Position numbers and translations under genes: made by a program
The notes under the pieces: generated by a model
Told to the model about the DNA's origin: nothing
Databases searched by the model: none
Seen by the model: the letters and a program-made list of their open reading frames with translations, nothing else
Source of the DNA: Acholoe squamosa
Taxonomy: Eukaryota > Annelida > Polychaeta > Phyllodocida > Polynoidae
Reading direction: 5' to 3'
Length of the DNA: 64,000 nt
NCBI GenBank assembly: GCA_949317995.1
Contig: OX439035.1
Location: 1,690,681-1,754,680 of the forward strand
Shown here: piece after piece, positions 11,863 through 23,924 of the stretch
Layout of the letters: the number at the start of each line of letters is the position of its first letter
Position numbering within the stretch: the stretch's first letter is position 1

Positions 11863-12833
11863 TGGGGATGTATCAGTCACCAAATGTAGAAACATTGAGA
11901 TAAAGTTTTCCCGTCTTTGTTTGTTTTAGGTTATTTTCTTTTGGTCCTGTTTTCATTTCTTTTTCCCCTTGCTGATCTGATGACTTTTCTTTAGGTAGGC
12001 CTACAGAAAGAAAATGTTTGGTTTAGCGAAACAGCAAATGTTCAACTGACACAATGGAACGAGGCTTTAAGACTATGTGAGACTTGTCTGGTACTGTTTA
12101 CCTCCTGTGTGACATATGAAGACATATGCCGGTTGCCCAGTCTATCACTTAGGGGCAGAAATATAAAAACAGTCAGGTGCTCCGTCTACCACTCAGGGCC
12201 GGATGTATGGCTTCATAGTAAAGTGGCCATTTCGCACCTACCCAATCATATAATACACCGTGGCATACCACAAGAGCGGGGAATGTGTAGGTATATGGGT
12301 ACTATCAAATATTAAATAAAATGCTGTCATTATTGGCATTAGATTGACTGCACTAGGATGTAGATGCAAGTTTTACAACTCGATAAAAGCGATATACCCA
12401 TAAAACCCCTGGTTGCAGGACTATTTTATTTTTGTATTTTACAACAAAATTGGCTTATTATATATAATTTCTAAGTGGGTTTTATAGATTATAGGGAAAG
12501 CTGTGAAACTTTTGTCCTAAAATTGGCTTACAGCATCTTCCAAAATTTTACCCCACACTGGCTTATGACAGGGAGTTTATTTCAAAACACTTATATAAAG
12601 AGGAGTAATTCCAGTGTCGGTCGGAGCCATTTGCTGCTAATCCGACCAATTTTTATATATAAACAGTGACAAAATGTATGAAAAAAATCATTAGATTATA
12701 AAAAAATTAATAAAAAAAATAGGACCCAACCGAGAGAGTGTGTGTGTACCTTGTTAATACAAAGAGAAAAATGATGGTAATATGTAGTGTGTAGGGTATG
12801 ATTGATAGGTGTAGAGAACGGTGAAAATATCTA
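11863..12833. other. intronic sequence, nothing recognised
   Basis: AT-rich intron 1 sequence of the ankyrin gene. No exon, RNA gene or clear repeat identified. Confidence 0.5.
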
Positions 12834-12902
12834 GGATCACCAGGACTCGAACCTGGATCTATGGCATGACATTCCAGCATGCTAACCATTACACCATGAT
12901 CC
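12834..12902 (-). repeat. tRNA-like sequence, probably a SINE head
   Basis: On the minus strand an A-box-like TGGTGTAATGGTTAGCATG and a perfect B box GGTTCGAGTCC are 37-40 nt apart. The T arm CCAGG/CCTGG pairs fully and the acceptor pairs over 6 bp (GGATCA/TGATCC). A loop ATGTCAT would give anticodon GTC (Asp-like), but the anticodon stem has mismatches at both ends and the acceptor is one pair short. A tRNA-derived SINE or pseudo-tRNA is more likely than a functional tRNA gene. No T-run terminator follows immediately. Confidence 0.6.
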
Positions 12903-13170
12903 ATTGCCTGATATTTCCACCTTCCAACTACACCTGGATCGGTATGATACACACTAGGTGAGCAGTGATTATCAGGTAACTGGCCCCTGAGGGTCAATGT
13001 ACCGGGCAAAGGGATTTCTGGTCCCCTACAATAGGTAAGGGCTATAAATATAACACATTCCTCATAACTGTCCCATTAATGACAACGATGACCTTATTAG
13101 TCCAGAAGTCTCGATAATAGCAATTATAGTAATTAATGATAAGGTACTAATCACCATGTGGTTATGGTGC

Positions 13171-13320
13171 AATGGTGAAATAATCTGCCGGCCTCCACAT
13201 CAATCAGCGCCTTACCCAGCTGAAGGTGATTATGTCTCACCACAGATAATGAGCGCAAAGGGTGGCCGGTAATCAATACCTGTGTTTGTGTCATGTAATC
13301 CTGCCATGAGAGGGCAGCAG
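13171..13320. repeat. interspersed repeat, uninterrupted copy
   Basis: Contains CCGGCCTCCACATCAATCAG, AGCTGAAGGTGATTATGTCT, AATGAGCGCAAAGG and GGCCGGTAATCAATACC in order. Its two halves recur separately at 14239-14312 and 20327-20398. The open minus-strand frame across this area (13151-13570) shows no recognisable protein family. Confidence 0.7.
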
Positions 13321-13572
13321 CTATCTTTACATGTATAGTGGAGTCTATGAAGTACAGCCACTTTCTTATATCAAGCCTGGTATTTGTCTGCATATTTTCA
13401 ATAGTGGCTCCTGGGCCTGCATTCCTCCATCTGTTGGAACCAGTTTTGTGGAATATTTTGTGTTGGGTGTCAGCCTGCTCCATATGCACAGTTGTAGCAG
13501 TTCTTGTACTCCACAGTCCAACTTGGATCATGAATGCATGAATTTCCACACCAAATAGCCTCAATTCCATGT

Positions 13573-13830
13573 CCCTTCAAAGGCCGCTGATGCATTAATG
13601 CATCATTGCCATTGGTCGTCATGATGCACCAATGAAGTGTTGGCTAGACTGCTTGCCAGCACTTTATTGGAGCATCATGCTGACCCCAAGGGGTCAATTC
13701 ATAAACTCCCGGAGGGTCGGCATGATGCTCCAATGAAGTGCTGGTGGGTAGTCGTGCCAGCACTTCATTAATGCATCATGCTGACTAAAGGGCATGATGC
13801 ATTAATGCATCTGCGGCCCTTGAAGGATTA
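13573..13830. mobile_element. MITE, GATGCATTAATGCATC family
   Basis: Inverted ends CCTTCAAAGGCCGCTGATGC and GCATCTGCGGCCCTTGAAGG. The inner arms carry GGTCGTCATGATGCACCAAT and mirrored GCACTTCATT phrases around a centre with CCCCAAGGGG. About 258 bp, non-coding. Confidence 0.85.
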
Positions 13831-14238
13831 AATATTGGTTTCTGGATCTTTTGGAGCAACCAGCTATGATTAATGGTGGATCAGGTTGCATCTAGATATA
13901 ATGATAATCAACCATGATAATGATTAGCCATAATCATGTGATTAAAGTAACATTATGGTAATTTGATCTTATAACCAAAAATAAGCTGCATGGTAGATGG
14001 AAGCCATGGCTTGCCCTCAAAGCAGTCATAACATGATTTCTGAGGGCTGGGGATTAAGTAGAGAGTGTGTATACACTGCTGGGCACATATCAGAAACTCA
14101 AATACAAAATGTCCTTGAAGATCCACTTTCTGTATCTGACCTCGAATTATCCCCAGACTTAGATTGAAGTGTCTTTCTAAAATGTTAACACTGGCACTTA
14201 TTCAAGACCCGGCACTTATAAGATATAGTACACAGACT
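13831..14238. other. intronic sequence, nothing recognised
   Basis: AT-rich stretch with TGATAATCAACCATGATAAT-type short direct repeats near 13900; no supported feature. Confidence 0.5.
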
Positions 14239-14312
14239 GCAATGTTGAAATAACCTACCGGCCTCCACGTCAATCAGCGCCTTACCTTAGCTGAAGGTGA
14301 TTATGTCTCATT
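14239..14312. repeat. 5' half of the interspersed repeat seen at 13171-13320
   Basis: TGTTGAAATAACCTACCGGC through GGTGATTATGTCTCATTAC matches the first half of the 13171-13320 repeat and then stops. The matching second half resumes at 20327, about 6.0 kb away, beyond the LINE. Confidence 0.7.
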
Positions 14313-14387
14313 ACAAGATTAATCAATAGATAATCAATAGAATATCAATAAATTCAATTTGAAAAAAAAAATTCTTCACCTTCCCAT

Positions 14388-14523
14388 GGGACTCGAAGCC
14401 TGCCGTAGTGTGTGTACACACAAGGTTTGACAGCTTGCACTGCGAAAAAGATGAACCAGACCTGGACGTGAATGCCTGTACCGAGGGTTAGGAGCACGAC
14501 TTGCTATCCATTATACCATAGCC
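14388..14523 (-). repeat. split tRNA-like boxes
   Basis: On the minus strand GGCTATGGTATAATGGATAGC (A-box-like, 14523-14503) is followed about 110 nt later by GGCTTCGAGTCCC (B-box-like, 14400-14388). The spacing is too long for a normal tRNA. It may be a tRNA-derived element interrupted by an insertion, or chance. Confidence 0.35.
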
Positions 14524-14597
14524 ACAGGCGTCTGGACGTTGTCGCGGTCTGGACGTTGTCCAGGTGTGATACTGGTGTGATTGCCTCTATAATTACA

Positions 14598-15612
14598 ATG
14601 CCATTCTCACCTTGCGCACGTGACAAGCTGGGGTCGCTACTGACCAGGCCAAACCTATGGCATTATGTATATAAACATGAAGACCAGTTCTCACGTATTG
14701 ATGTAGATCGGAAGAAAAAAATACTTATAATCGAAGGTCTGAATGAAGATAAGCCTGCGAGTTTAAGAGAATCATTGGATCAGCTCCTAAATTACCTCTC
14801 ATTAGACTTTAACAATACTGCTGCTGAAGCAATATATCGTAGAGGTAAAAGGAAAACTCCAACCCCGCAGCAGAAAAAGAATCCTCACTTCAAACTACCA
14901 AACCGACCAGTAGTTGTAGTATTCTCCTCCTCACAATATAAATTGAGGATGTTTGGGAATATCAAGAATCTTCAAGGAAACCCTACATGGAAGGGAATAC
15001 ACCTTGCAGACGATATCTCACCGGAAGGAGAAAAGAATGCAGAAAGACGTAATAGCCATACAGGCTCTAGCTAGGAACAAAGGTATTGACTGTAGTGCAA
15101 AAGGTACAAGTCTGGTGATTGAAGGCAAGTTATTCTCGTACAAGGAAATCAATAACCTACCATACGATCTGTCACTGATGAATGCTAAGACGATCGAAAC
15201 CCCAGATGGACTAGCTTTCCAAGGAGAACACTCCATTTTTTCTAATTTATACAAATGCCCAATCACATTTGAAAACCAGCAGTACGATTCTGTGGAAAGA
15301 GCCTACCATGCAAAGAAATGCATAGTTAGTAACCAGATGAACACCTTAAGAAGGGTCCTTGCTGCTAAAACTCCAATGGACAGTATGTACGCAGCAAAAC
15401 AATGTAACATCTCAAACGACTGGTATGACATCGATGAAGAAGTAATGAGCCGACTACTTGAAATTAAGTTCGCACAGCCAAACCTTCTCCAAGCATTGGT
15501 CAACTCCAAAGGAAAATATCTATACGAGGCCACATACCACAATACCTATGGTATAGGTTTTCATCTCGGTCAGCGAGACCAAATAACCATAAAAAATGTG
15601 GCCCACAACTAA
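14598..15612 (+). pseudogene. LINE ORF1: RRM-like ORF1p with C-terminal NADAR-like domain
   Basis: The first reading frame (from ATG 14598; an upstream in-frame ATG exists at 14472) runs through RKKKILIIEGLNED, RPVVVVFSSSQYKLRMFG and ADDISPEGEKN. This is the layout of LINE ORF1p RRM domains followed by the short C-terminal domain. A frameshift at about 15030-15045 moves the reading to the next frame, which continues QKDVIAIQALARNKGID and SLVIEGKLFSYKEINNLP to a stop at 15610-15612. From about 15211 the protein has GEHSIFSNLYKCPI, YDSVERAYHAKK, DEEVMSRLLEIKFAQ and a late YGIG. These match the NADAR/YbiA family pattern (SNFYP, SVEHAYQAxK, KFxQN, WGIG). The substitutions SNLY, SVER and YGIG mean activity cannot be assumed. 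ORF1p normally binds RNA as a chaperone; NADAR proteins act on ADP-ribose-type substrates. Confidence 0.75.
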
Positions 15613-16057
15613 CTCGAATGTTCAAATAGACTTGGGGAAATGCTCATGAAAATCAGGTACAAGCATACAAATGAAAACCCTCTTCCAACATCAGAAGAAA
15701 TTCGTCTTCAGGATGCTAGAAGAAATTAATTGTAAACTGTTATTCTAAAAATGCTTGTGTACCCTTCTTATGCTTATATTATACACCTATTTCTTTTGTA
15801 CTTTTGTCTCCTTTTCTTTCCCTAGTACATGTAATATAACTGCTGTTATGCTGCTGCTATGGCCCAACTCACCTGTATCAACCTATGAATATATATTATA
15901 CCAGTAAAGGGTGCGGCAACAAGGCCTATGCCCCTTTTGAGGTAGCTATTTTGAATATTGTTTATAGAGTCTGGGGGGGCTCTGGTTGTAGTTGTAAATG
16001 TAGATCCCATCCTGTAACAATGTATCCTGTATTCTTTAACCTGATATTACTTATGTT

Positions 16058-18902
16058 ATGCAACACACATCACTAAATGACTTAATTGGCACCAAAGGCC
16101 TACGTCTGATGCATATGAATGCTCGCAGTTTTAAATGTAATTATGCTAGTATTTGCGCCGAAATCTACCCTGCTAATTTTGAAATTTTTACTTTTTCTGA
16201 AACTTGGTTTAAGAGTGAGGATGATGAGTCAGAATACCAATTTTCTGGCTACACACGTTATAGATTAGATAGGCAGGTCCTTGATGAAAAAGGTAACATC
16301 AAAACTGGTGGTGGTGTATGTATCTATATTAAACATGGCTTGAAACATGATTATGATAAATTTTCTACACTTTTTCACTCTGACTCTAATATTGAACTTC
16401 ATTGTATTACTATAACAAAGGATCATATGAAACCAGTCTTATTATTTAACGTTTATAGACCCCCAGATGGGTCTAAAGTTGCTTTTATAGATACATTTAT
16501 TGAGACGGTCTCTACCATTGATGATAAAGATCAATATGAAATTGTGGCTATGGGAGACTTTAATTTCAATGTGATTGATGACACTGACCATGTTCATGAC
16601 CTGTTGAATAAAATGAAGGGTATTGGCTTAAACCAAGAAATCAAATCAGGTACCAGGAAAAAAGCTATTTTAGATTTAATTTTTACCAATCTAAGAGGGA
16701 ACTATATCAATACGGGTGTATGTAACAACTCTATAACTGATCATCTTCCTGTTTTCTTGGTAAGAAAGAAATGGAAAATAAAAAATGAGAAGATTTATAT
16801 TACCGGTAGGTCGTACTCCAAGCTAGATAATGATACACTACTGAGGGAATTTGATGCATACGATTGGACTGAATTTAACCATACTGATGATGTTAACTGT
16901 GCCTGGTCTCATATGGAATTAGCAATAAGAAAAATCTTAGATAAATACTGTCCAGTCCACAAATTCTTGGTTAATAAATATAGAGATCCATGGATGTCCC
17001 AAAATGTATATGAGATTATCCGTGACAAAAATGCCAAACTTTGGAAAGCAAGACGCTCTGGTAAGGAGGAAGACTGGAAATCTTTAAGTGAAGTACGTAA
17101 TAAAGCAAATAAGATTATAAATAAGGCGAGAAAAAATTTTTTCAAGGAACAAGTGGAAACTTATAAGAACGATCATAAAAAATCCTGGAGAACCATTAAT
17201 AATATTCTACCGGGTCATCCGAATCGCTCAAATAACATTTCTCTGGTAGACCATGAAAATAATAATGCACCAATTGAAGATGGAAAAGTTTCAGACTTTA
17301 TTAACCAATATTTCGCCAATATCGGTCCCTTGCTTGCCAAAGACCTTTCTATACCTTGGAAACCTTATGATGAATGTGTGATTAACCAAATTGATAATAT
17401 CGAAACCAATGTTCAAGAGGTGGTAAAACTGGTACATGATATTAACACGATTAAATCCTCAGCCATTGATAATATCTCTACATCTATATTAAAAACCGTC
17501 TTTAAACGCTCCCTCCAAATTAGTTAAAATTTTTAATTTGTCTTTTACACAAAATTGTATCCCGGATTCTTGGAAAATAGCAAAAGTCACCCCAATCCCC
17601 AAAACGGGAGATCTGAAATTAGTAAACAATTATAGACCGATTTCACTCCTACCCTTACCATGTAAATTATTAGAAAAAATTCTGCATAATCGTGTATATG
17701 GTTTCTTGATTAAAGAAAACATATTAACACCCAAACAGGGTGGATTTAGATCTGGCTTTAGTACAATTGATACTTTGGCAAAATTTACTGATGATATCAA
17801 AAGAAATTTAAATGTGGGTAATTCAACAGTAGCTGCTTTTATAGACCTCAAGAAAGCTTTTGATACTGTAGACCATTCAGTCCTCCTAACCAAAATACAT
17901 CATTATGGCATTCGCTCTAATACATACCATTGGTTCAAAAATTATTTAGATAATAGTTATCAAACAACTTTTGCAAATGGAATACTCTCTGATCGTGTTA
18001 AAGTGTTATGTGGTGTACCTCAGGGCTCGATTTTGGGTCCTTTACTATTTTTAATCTATGTTAATGATGTTATTAAGTGTGTGAAAAATTGTGAGGTTAG
18101 ACTCTACGCTGATGATACAGTTATATATTCATCTCAAAATATCTTTGAAAATGCTAAAATCCATTTGCAGAATGACTTAGAGATTTATTAAACCTGGTGT
18201 ATACAAAATAAACTATCTATCAACGCCTCGAAAACAAAAATTATGTTCTTCTCTTCTAGTACAAGGAGATTGAATACCTTAACTGCCAATATTAGACTTA
18301 ATGATCATCTATTACAAGTGGTACCCAGCTATAAGTACCTAGGTGTTATACTGGACCCTCTTATTCATTATAACCTACATTTAAGCAACCAAGCGAAAAC
18401 TATAGCATATAAGACTTATGTCTTCTAAGAAGATATCTTGATGTCAAATTGGCAATACAAATATACAAATCTACTATTCTGCCCTATATGGAGTATGCAG
18501 ATATCTGTTTCATGTCAACTTATGATAAGTATCTGGACCCTCTACAATATGCACAAAATAGATGTTTAAAAATTTGTTTAAAAGTTCCACATCTAACCAA
18601 TACGAAATATGTGCACAATATCACTGGTGTAAACATGCTGGAGGAAAGAAGAGATGCCCACCTACTAAACTATATGTACAATAGATCCAGATGTGACATG
18701 TATAGAGATAAGAGAAACTTAATTACTTAATGTCAAATGTATTACCCCTAATTGTCTATCATATGCTAGGAGTGTTGAATTCCATGGTGCCATTGCCTGG
18801 AATTCCTTATCAAGGGATCGAAGAAATACCCCAGATATTGCCAAATTTAAAAGTGATACAATTACTCTTATGAAAAGGTTATTGCCCTATGATGAGGATT
18901 AA
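16058..18902 (+). pseudogene. LINE ORF2: endonuclease-reverse transcriptase, frameshifted
   Basis: The endonuclease spans the first 230 or so residues: HMNARSF, FSETWF, VYRPPDG, MGDFNFN and ITDHLPV, the usual APE-type metal and catalytic motifs. After a linker the frame shifts just before 17520. The reverse transcriptase then reads IPDSWKIAKVTPIPK, NNYRPISLLP, FIDLKKAFDTVDHSVLL, GVPQGSILGPLLFLIYVND and YADDTVIYSS, so the YADD catalytic box is intact. An in-frame TAA at about 18189, a frameshift near 18425 and another near 18725 break the C-terminal part. That part still shows YKYLGVILD, the ILPYMEYADICF thumb region and AIAWNSLS before the final stop. In an intact element the product nicks target DNA and primes reverse transcription. 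Several independent lesions mark this as a dead copy. Confidence 0.93.
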
Positions 18903-19341
18903 TCAACTATTTTTGTGATCTGTGTGTATGTAAAATTATCCATTGAATTAAGTTTCATTGTTACTGATTTTTTTCGTCTACCGGATTTACCCCCCTACGT
19001 ATCTATGTATCCTTTTTTTTCCTTTTGTATCTATATATTTAAGTGTCATAAGTTTCAAACATTATTCATAAGTCAGGTAGGACCAGAAGTACCAACCCAA
19101 ACACTCTCGTGGGGATGAGGTCCTCTGCCTTCTTTTTTGTCTCAATTGAAATGTATATTATAATATTATTATCCTTCACTCGCTAAAACAAACTAATTGT
19201 CTGTATATATTTACTTTGTAATACTTGTGATAGTTAATAATATTGTCTCTATTGCTACGAGTGTATGATGAAGTTTATCTAGACAAATAAAGTGAATTCA
19301 AAACAAAAATATACAGGCAAACACACACTGTTACTGGTCAG

Positions 19342-19412
19342 CACCTGTGGCGCAATCCATAGAATGCTGGCATAAAGAGCAGTAGGGTATGGGTTCGACC
19401 CTACCTGTGGCA
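19342..19412 (+). repeat. tRNA-like sequence, probable SINE head
   Basis: TGTGGCGCAATCCATAGAATG is A-box-like and TGGGTTCGACCCTACC is a B box with paired T-arm flanks. The repeated CACCTGTGG/TACCTGTGG at the two ends do not pair as an acceptor stem, so a functional tRNA is unlikely. It follows the LINE 3' end by about 40 bp. Confidence 0.5.
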
Positions 19413-20326
19413 ATGAAATTCTTGTAGGTTTTAACTTGTGACATGTAAAGTGTGCCTGATATCCTTGGATAACAGGCACTGGGTGCCTTATATCCATGGA
19501 TATCAGCTTACTGAGGTCATGATGCATGCATCATGGCATGCAATATCGACAGGTTTCACAAAAGAATCCAAAATCACAAAAATCGTGTAATATATGGTGG
19601 CTAATGGGGGTCTATTAGCGCTAATTCCCCTCCTCACCCAACCACCCCCTATCACAAGGCCTATTGTTTTATGATGGTATCACTCGCTAGCTGCCCCTCT
19701 CACACAAATCACATCCACCACTTGATTAACCTGGGTGTACTTCAATCTAAACATACCCTTACATCTAACTATCACTGCCCTTGTGTTACTAAGTTGACAC
19801 ACAGACATCTGAAAACCCATTGTCTTATATTGATTTCACTTGTATGTCATCTGTTTGTAAAAGTCACACAGCGAGAGTGTACCTTCAGCCCCAGTGCACT
19901 GCCCTCATGCAGTACTTCGAACCAGCCTTGCCTTTGGGAATGCAAAATGTATTGCATGGTAATCGACATTTGCTTATGTATGCCATCTGCTCACATAATT
20001 CCCACAGCAAAATAACAGTGTCCCTCATATGGGACATCCCCTGCCCTACCGACTAAACAGGTCGATGAACTATCATAGCTGCCGTCTTAGTCGTAACCTT
20101 CTGCTATTAACCTGCTTCATGTTTTAAAGCCTCAACAAAAAGTGTACTTTACCAGACATCATCATCAGTCATCAGTCATTGAGATTCCAGTAGGAGTTAA
20201 TGATGGCTTCTAAAGGGGGACAGGCTTTTTTCTTGGTCTTGGTTATCCTCTTTTTATTTATATTGCATGTTATTGTTTGATATCAGTCACGCATCATGAC
20301 ATATCCATTAATTACTTCTTCACCTC
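19413..20326. other. intronic sequence, nothing recognised
   Basis: Includes a short GCATCATG-type palindromic fragment at 19514-19544 (CATGATGCATGCATCATGGC). The open frames at 19671-20056 resemble no family I know and have no splice context. Confidence 0.5.
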
Positions 20327-20398
20327 AGGTAATGAGTGCAAAGGGCGGCCGGTAATCAATACTTGTGTTTGTGCCATGTTATCCTGGTAGGAGCGGGC
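20327..20398. repeat. 3' half of the interspersed repeat seen at 13171-13320
   Basis: AGGTAATGAGTGCAAAGGGC, GGCCGGTAATCAATACTTGT and GTTATCCTGGTAGG match the second half of the intact copy and complement the half at 14239-14312. Confidence 0.7.
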
Positions 20399-21114
20399 AA
20401 GACACATTAAGATTTGTATATAAAGTGTGTGTATCTGAGAAAATCTATGGGCGAAGCATTAGTGTCTACCCCTCCTATTTAGTCTCTATGTGCAAATGTT
20501 GAAGATTGGTATACCTTTCAAGGCAATAAGCCAAATAACACACCCATTTAAGGATGAAGTTTTTAAAGGGAAAAAATATATCTGCAGAAAGCAATAGTCT
20601 GACAATATATCTGTCTGAATGTTCTTACCTCTTGTGAAAATGATGTATGCTCTAAAGTAATATGGTCTAAAACATATGGCTAGGCCTTCAAAATTTCAGG
20701 TCCCCCATAAAGTGCTTAGTGCCCAAAAAAGCCCTTTTTCCTTAAAATGGTTTTCACACAGAGTAGCCAAAGTTGAGGCCCAGGGCATGTTGTCTTGTTA
20801 TAAATAGGTGACATAATGTACGTCCGTACAACACCTGCCTCTCATCAACATGGTAACACCTCAGGCAGTAAAAGCTGGGAAAAGGTCAACCGGAAGAAAG
20901 ATTTGAATGTTTGTGATTTATTGTTGATGCACAGTACTTATAGGATCAGCTAAAGGGTGCATAATGCCGTGCTCATATTGCCACTCTCCTGAAGGTCTGG
21001 TGCTTTGTCTGACAGCACTCATCAGTAGATCAAGTTACTGCTCCATTCATGTAGACAATAACCATTTGTCTTATTTGTCTAAATATAGAAGCCATGACCA
21101 CACTGTCCATAATA
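20399..21114. other. intronic sequence, nothing recognised
   Basis: No exon, RNA gene or repeat could be supported. Confidence 0.5.
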
Positions 21115-22686
21115 GCCCTAATTACCTGACAACCAAAGGTACACACAAACTGCCCTAGTTACCTGACAACCAAAGGTACACACAAACTGCCCTAGTTACC
21201 TGACAATCAAAGGTACAGACAAACTGCCCTAGTTACCTGACAACCAAAGGTACACACAAACTACCCTAGTTACCTGACAATCAAAGGTACACACAAACTG
21301 CCCTAGTTACCTGACAACCAAAGGTACACACAAACTGCCCTAGTTACCTGACAATCAAAGGTACACACAAACTGCCCTAGTTACCTGACAATCAAAGGTA
21401 CAGACAAACTACCCTAGTTACCTGACAACCAAAGGTAAACACAAACTGCCCTAGTTACCTGACAACCAAAGGTACACACAAACTGCCCTAGTTACCTGAC
21501 AACCAAAGGTACACAAAAACTGCCCTAGTTACCTGACAACCAAAGGTACACACAAACTGCCCTAGTTACCTGACAACCAAAGGTACACACAAACTGCCCT
21601 AGTTACCTGACAATCAAAGGTACAGACAAACTGCCCTAGTTACCTGAAAACGAAAAGTACACACAAACTACCCTAGTGACCTGACAACCAAAGGTACACA
21701 CAAACTACCCTAGTTACCTGACAATCAAAGGTACACACAAACTACCCTAGTTACCTGACAATCAAAGGTACACACAAACTGCCTTAGTTACCTGAAAACC
21801 AAAAGTACACACAAACTACCCTAGTTACCTGACAACCAAAGGTACACACAAACTGCCCTAGTTACCTGACAACCAAAGGTACACACAAACTGCCCTAGTT
21901 ACCTGACAATCAAAGGTACACACAAACTGCCCTAGTTACCTGACAACCAAAGGTACACACAAACTGCCCTAGTTACCTGACAACCAAAGGTACACACAAA
22001 CTGCCCTAGTTACCTGACAACCAAAGGTACACACAAACTGCCCTAGTTACCTGACAACCAAAGGTACACACAAACTGCCCTAGTTACCTGACAATCAAAG
22101 GTACACACAAAATGCCCTAGTTACCTGACAATCAAAGGTACACACAAACTGCCCTAGTTACCTGACAATCAAAGGTACACACAAACTGCCCTAGTTACCT
22201 GACAATCAAAGGTACACACAAACTTCCCTAGTTACCTGACAACCAAAGGTACACACAAACTGCCCTAATTACCTGACAATCAAAGGTACACACAAACTAC
22301 CCTAGTTACCTGACAACCAAAGGTACAGACAAACTGCCCTAGTTACCTGACAATCAAAGGTACAGACAAACTACCCTAGTTACCTGAAACCCAAAATTAC
22401 ACACAAACTGCCCTAGTTACCTGACAACCAAAGGTACACACAAACTGACCTAGTTACCTGACAATCAAAGGTACACACAAACTGCCCTAGTTACCTGACA
22501 ACCAAAGGTACACACAAACTGCCCTAGTTACCTGAAAACCAAAGGTACACACAAACTGCCCTAGTTACCTGACATTCAAAGGTACACACAAACTGCCCTA
22601 GTTACCTGACAACCAAAGGTACACACAAACTGCCCTAGTTACCTGACAACCAAAGGTACACACAAACTGCCCTAGTTACCTGACAA
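21115..22686. repeat. 37-bp minisatellite
   Basis: About 42 direct copies of CTAGTTACCTGACAACCAAA then GGTACACACAAACTGCC, with AAT/AAC and CAGAC variants. Units are contiguous with no unique spacers. On the minus strand each unit carries TTGTCAG|GTAACT, which resembles abutting acceptor and donor motifs. Confidence 0.97.
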
Positions 22687-23725
22687 CCAGACAGCAAAGG
22701 TGCAAACAAAAAGCCCTAGTTACCTGACAACCAGCCAGAAGTACAGACAAACAAAGGTACAAACAAACAAGCATAGTTACCTTACAACCAGACAGCAAAG
22801 GTACAAACAAACAGGCCTAGTTACCTGACAACCAGCCAGAAGTACAGACAAACATCCCTAGTTACCTGACAACCAGACAGCAAAGCTACAAACAAACAGG
22901 CCTAGTTACCTGACATTCAGATAGCAAAGGTACAAACAAACAGGCCTAGTTACCTGACAACCAGACAGCAAAGGTACAAACAAACAGGCCTAGTTACCTG
23001 ACAACCAGCCAGAAGTACAGACAAACATCCCTAGTTACCTGACAACCAGACAGCAAAGGTACAAACAAACAGGCCTAGTTACCTGACATTCAGACAGCAA
23101 AGGTACAAACAAACAGGCCTAGTTACCTGACAACCAGACAGCAAAGGTACAAACAAACAGGCCTAGTTACCTGACAACCAGCCAGAAGTACAGACAAACA
23201 TCCCTAGTTACCTGACAACCAGACAGCAAAGCTACAAACAAACAGGCCTAGTTACCTGACATTCAGACAGCAAAGGTACAAACAAACAGGCCTAGTTACC
23301 TGACAACCAGACAGCAAAGTTACAAACAAACAGGCCTAGTTACTTGACAACCAGACAGCAAAGGTACAAACAAACAGGCCTATTTACCTGACAACCAGAC
23401 AGCAAGGTTACAAACAAACAGGCCTAGTTACCTGACAACCAGACAGCAAAGCTACAAACAAACAGGCCTAGTTACCTGACAACCAGACAGCAAAGGTACA
23501 AACAAACAGGCCTAGTTACCTGACAACCAGACAGCAAAGTTACAAACAAACGGGCCTAGTTACCTGACAACCAGACAGCAAAGGTACAAACAAACAGGCC
23601 TAGTTACCTGAAAACCAGACACAGGTACAAACAAACAGCCCTAGTTACCTGACAACCAGACATCAAAGGAAAAAACAAACAGCCCTAGTTACTAGACAAC
23701 CAGACAAAGGTACAAACAAACGAGT
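22687..23725. repeat. 44-bp minisatellite, derivative of the preceding array
   Basis: About 23 units of CTAGTTACCTGACAACCAGA then CAGCAAAGGTACAAACAAACAGGC. It shares the first 18 nt with the 37-bp unit but has gained CAGACAG. A longer-period variant with CCAGCCAGAAGTACAGAC recurs every fourth or fifth unit. Confidence 0.95.
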
Positions 23726-23924
23726 TCCCAAGCCAAGCTCCATTCTACTCACTGTTGAAATTCACACATGTGTCACAAGATGAGCAGTCAGTGTGTGCCT
23801 TTACAATCACCTTCAGGCTATTAAACATGTTTTTGAGTGACATCCACCTCTGCAGGTTCAACTTGCACCCTTAAGTATAAACCATCACATAATTAGGGAT
23901 GCCTTCCTGCTGCTGCAGCACCTT
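23726..23924. other. short spacer, nothing recognised
   Basis: Non-repetitive sequence between two minisatellites. Confidence 0.5.

Larger units (their letters stand above)
14550..19300 (+). mobile_element. non-LTR retrotransposon (LINE), CR1/Jockey-type, broken copy
   Basis: ORF1 (RRM-like region plus NADAR-like domain) is followed by ORF2 (apurinic endonuclease plus reverse transcriptase), then a 3' region with AATAAA at 19286-19291 and an A-rich end. Order and motifs fit the Jockey superfamily (CR1/L2/Rex1-like). It lies in intron 1 of the ankyrin gene in the same orientation as the host gene. Frameshifts and a stop make it incapable of making its own proteins. The exact 5' end is uncertain. 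No clear target-site duplication was found, and the fragments at 14239-14312 and 20327-20398 suggest that a longer block containing the LINE was inserted. Confidence 0.9.

Noticed and set aside
11020..11903. Long open frames (260-290 codons) in all three plus frames and one minus frame
   Set aside because: They arise because the 19-bp repeat unit has no stops in the open registers; the peptide is a cyclic permutation of the repeat.
12834..12902. Functional tRNA-Asp gene
   Set aside because: A and B boxes are good, but the anticodon stem is mismatched at both ends and the acceptor is short; a SINE head or pseudo-tRNA is the better call.
13151..13570. 139-codon minus-strand open frame
   Set aside because: It crosses a known interspersed repeat and matches no family; no splice or promoter support.
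21115..23725. Regular direct repeats of 37 bp that might suggest a CRISPR array
   Set aside because: Units are contiguous with no unique spacers, the context is an animal intron, and there are no cas genes.
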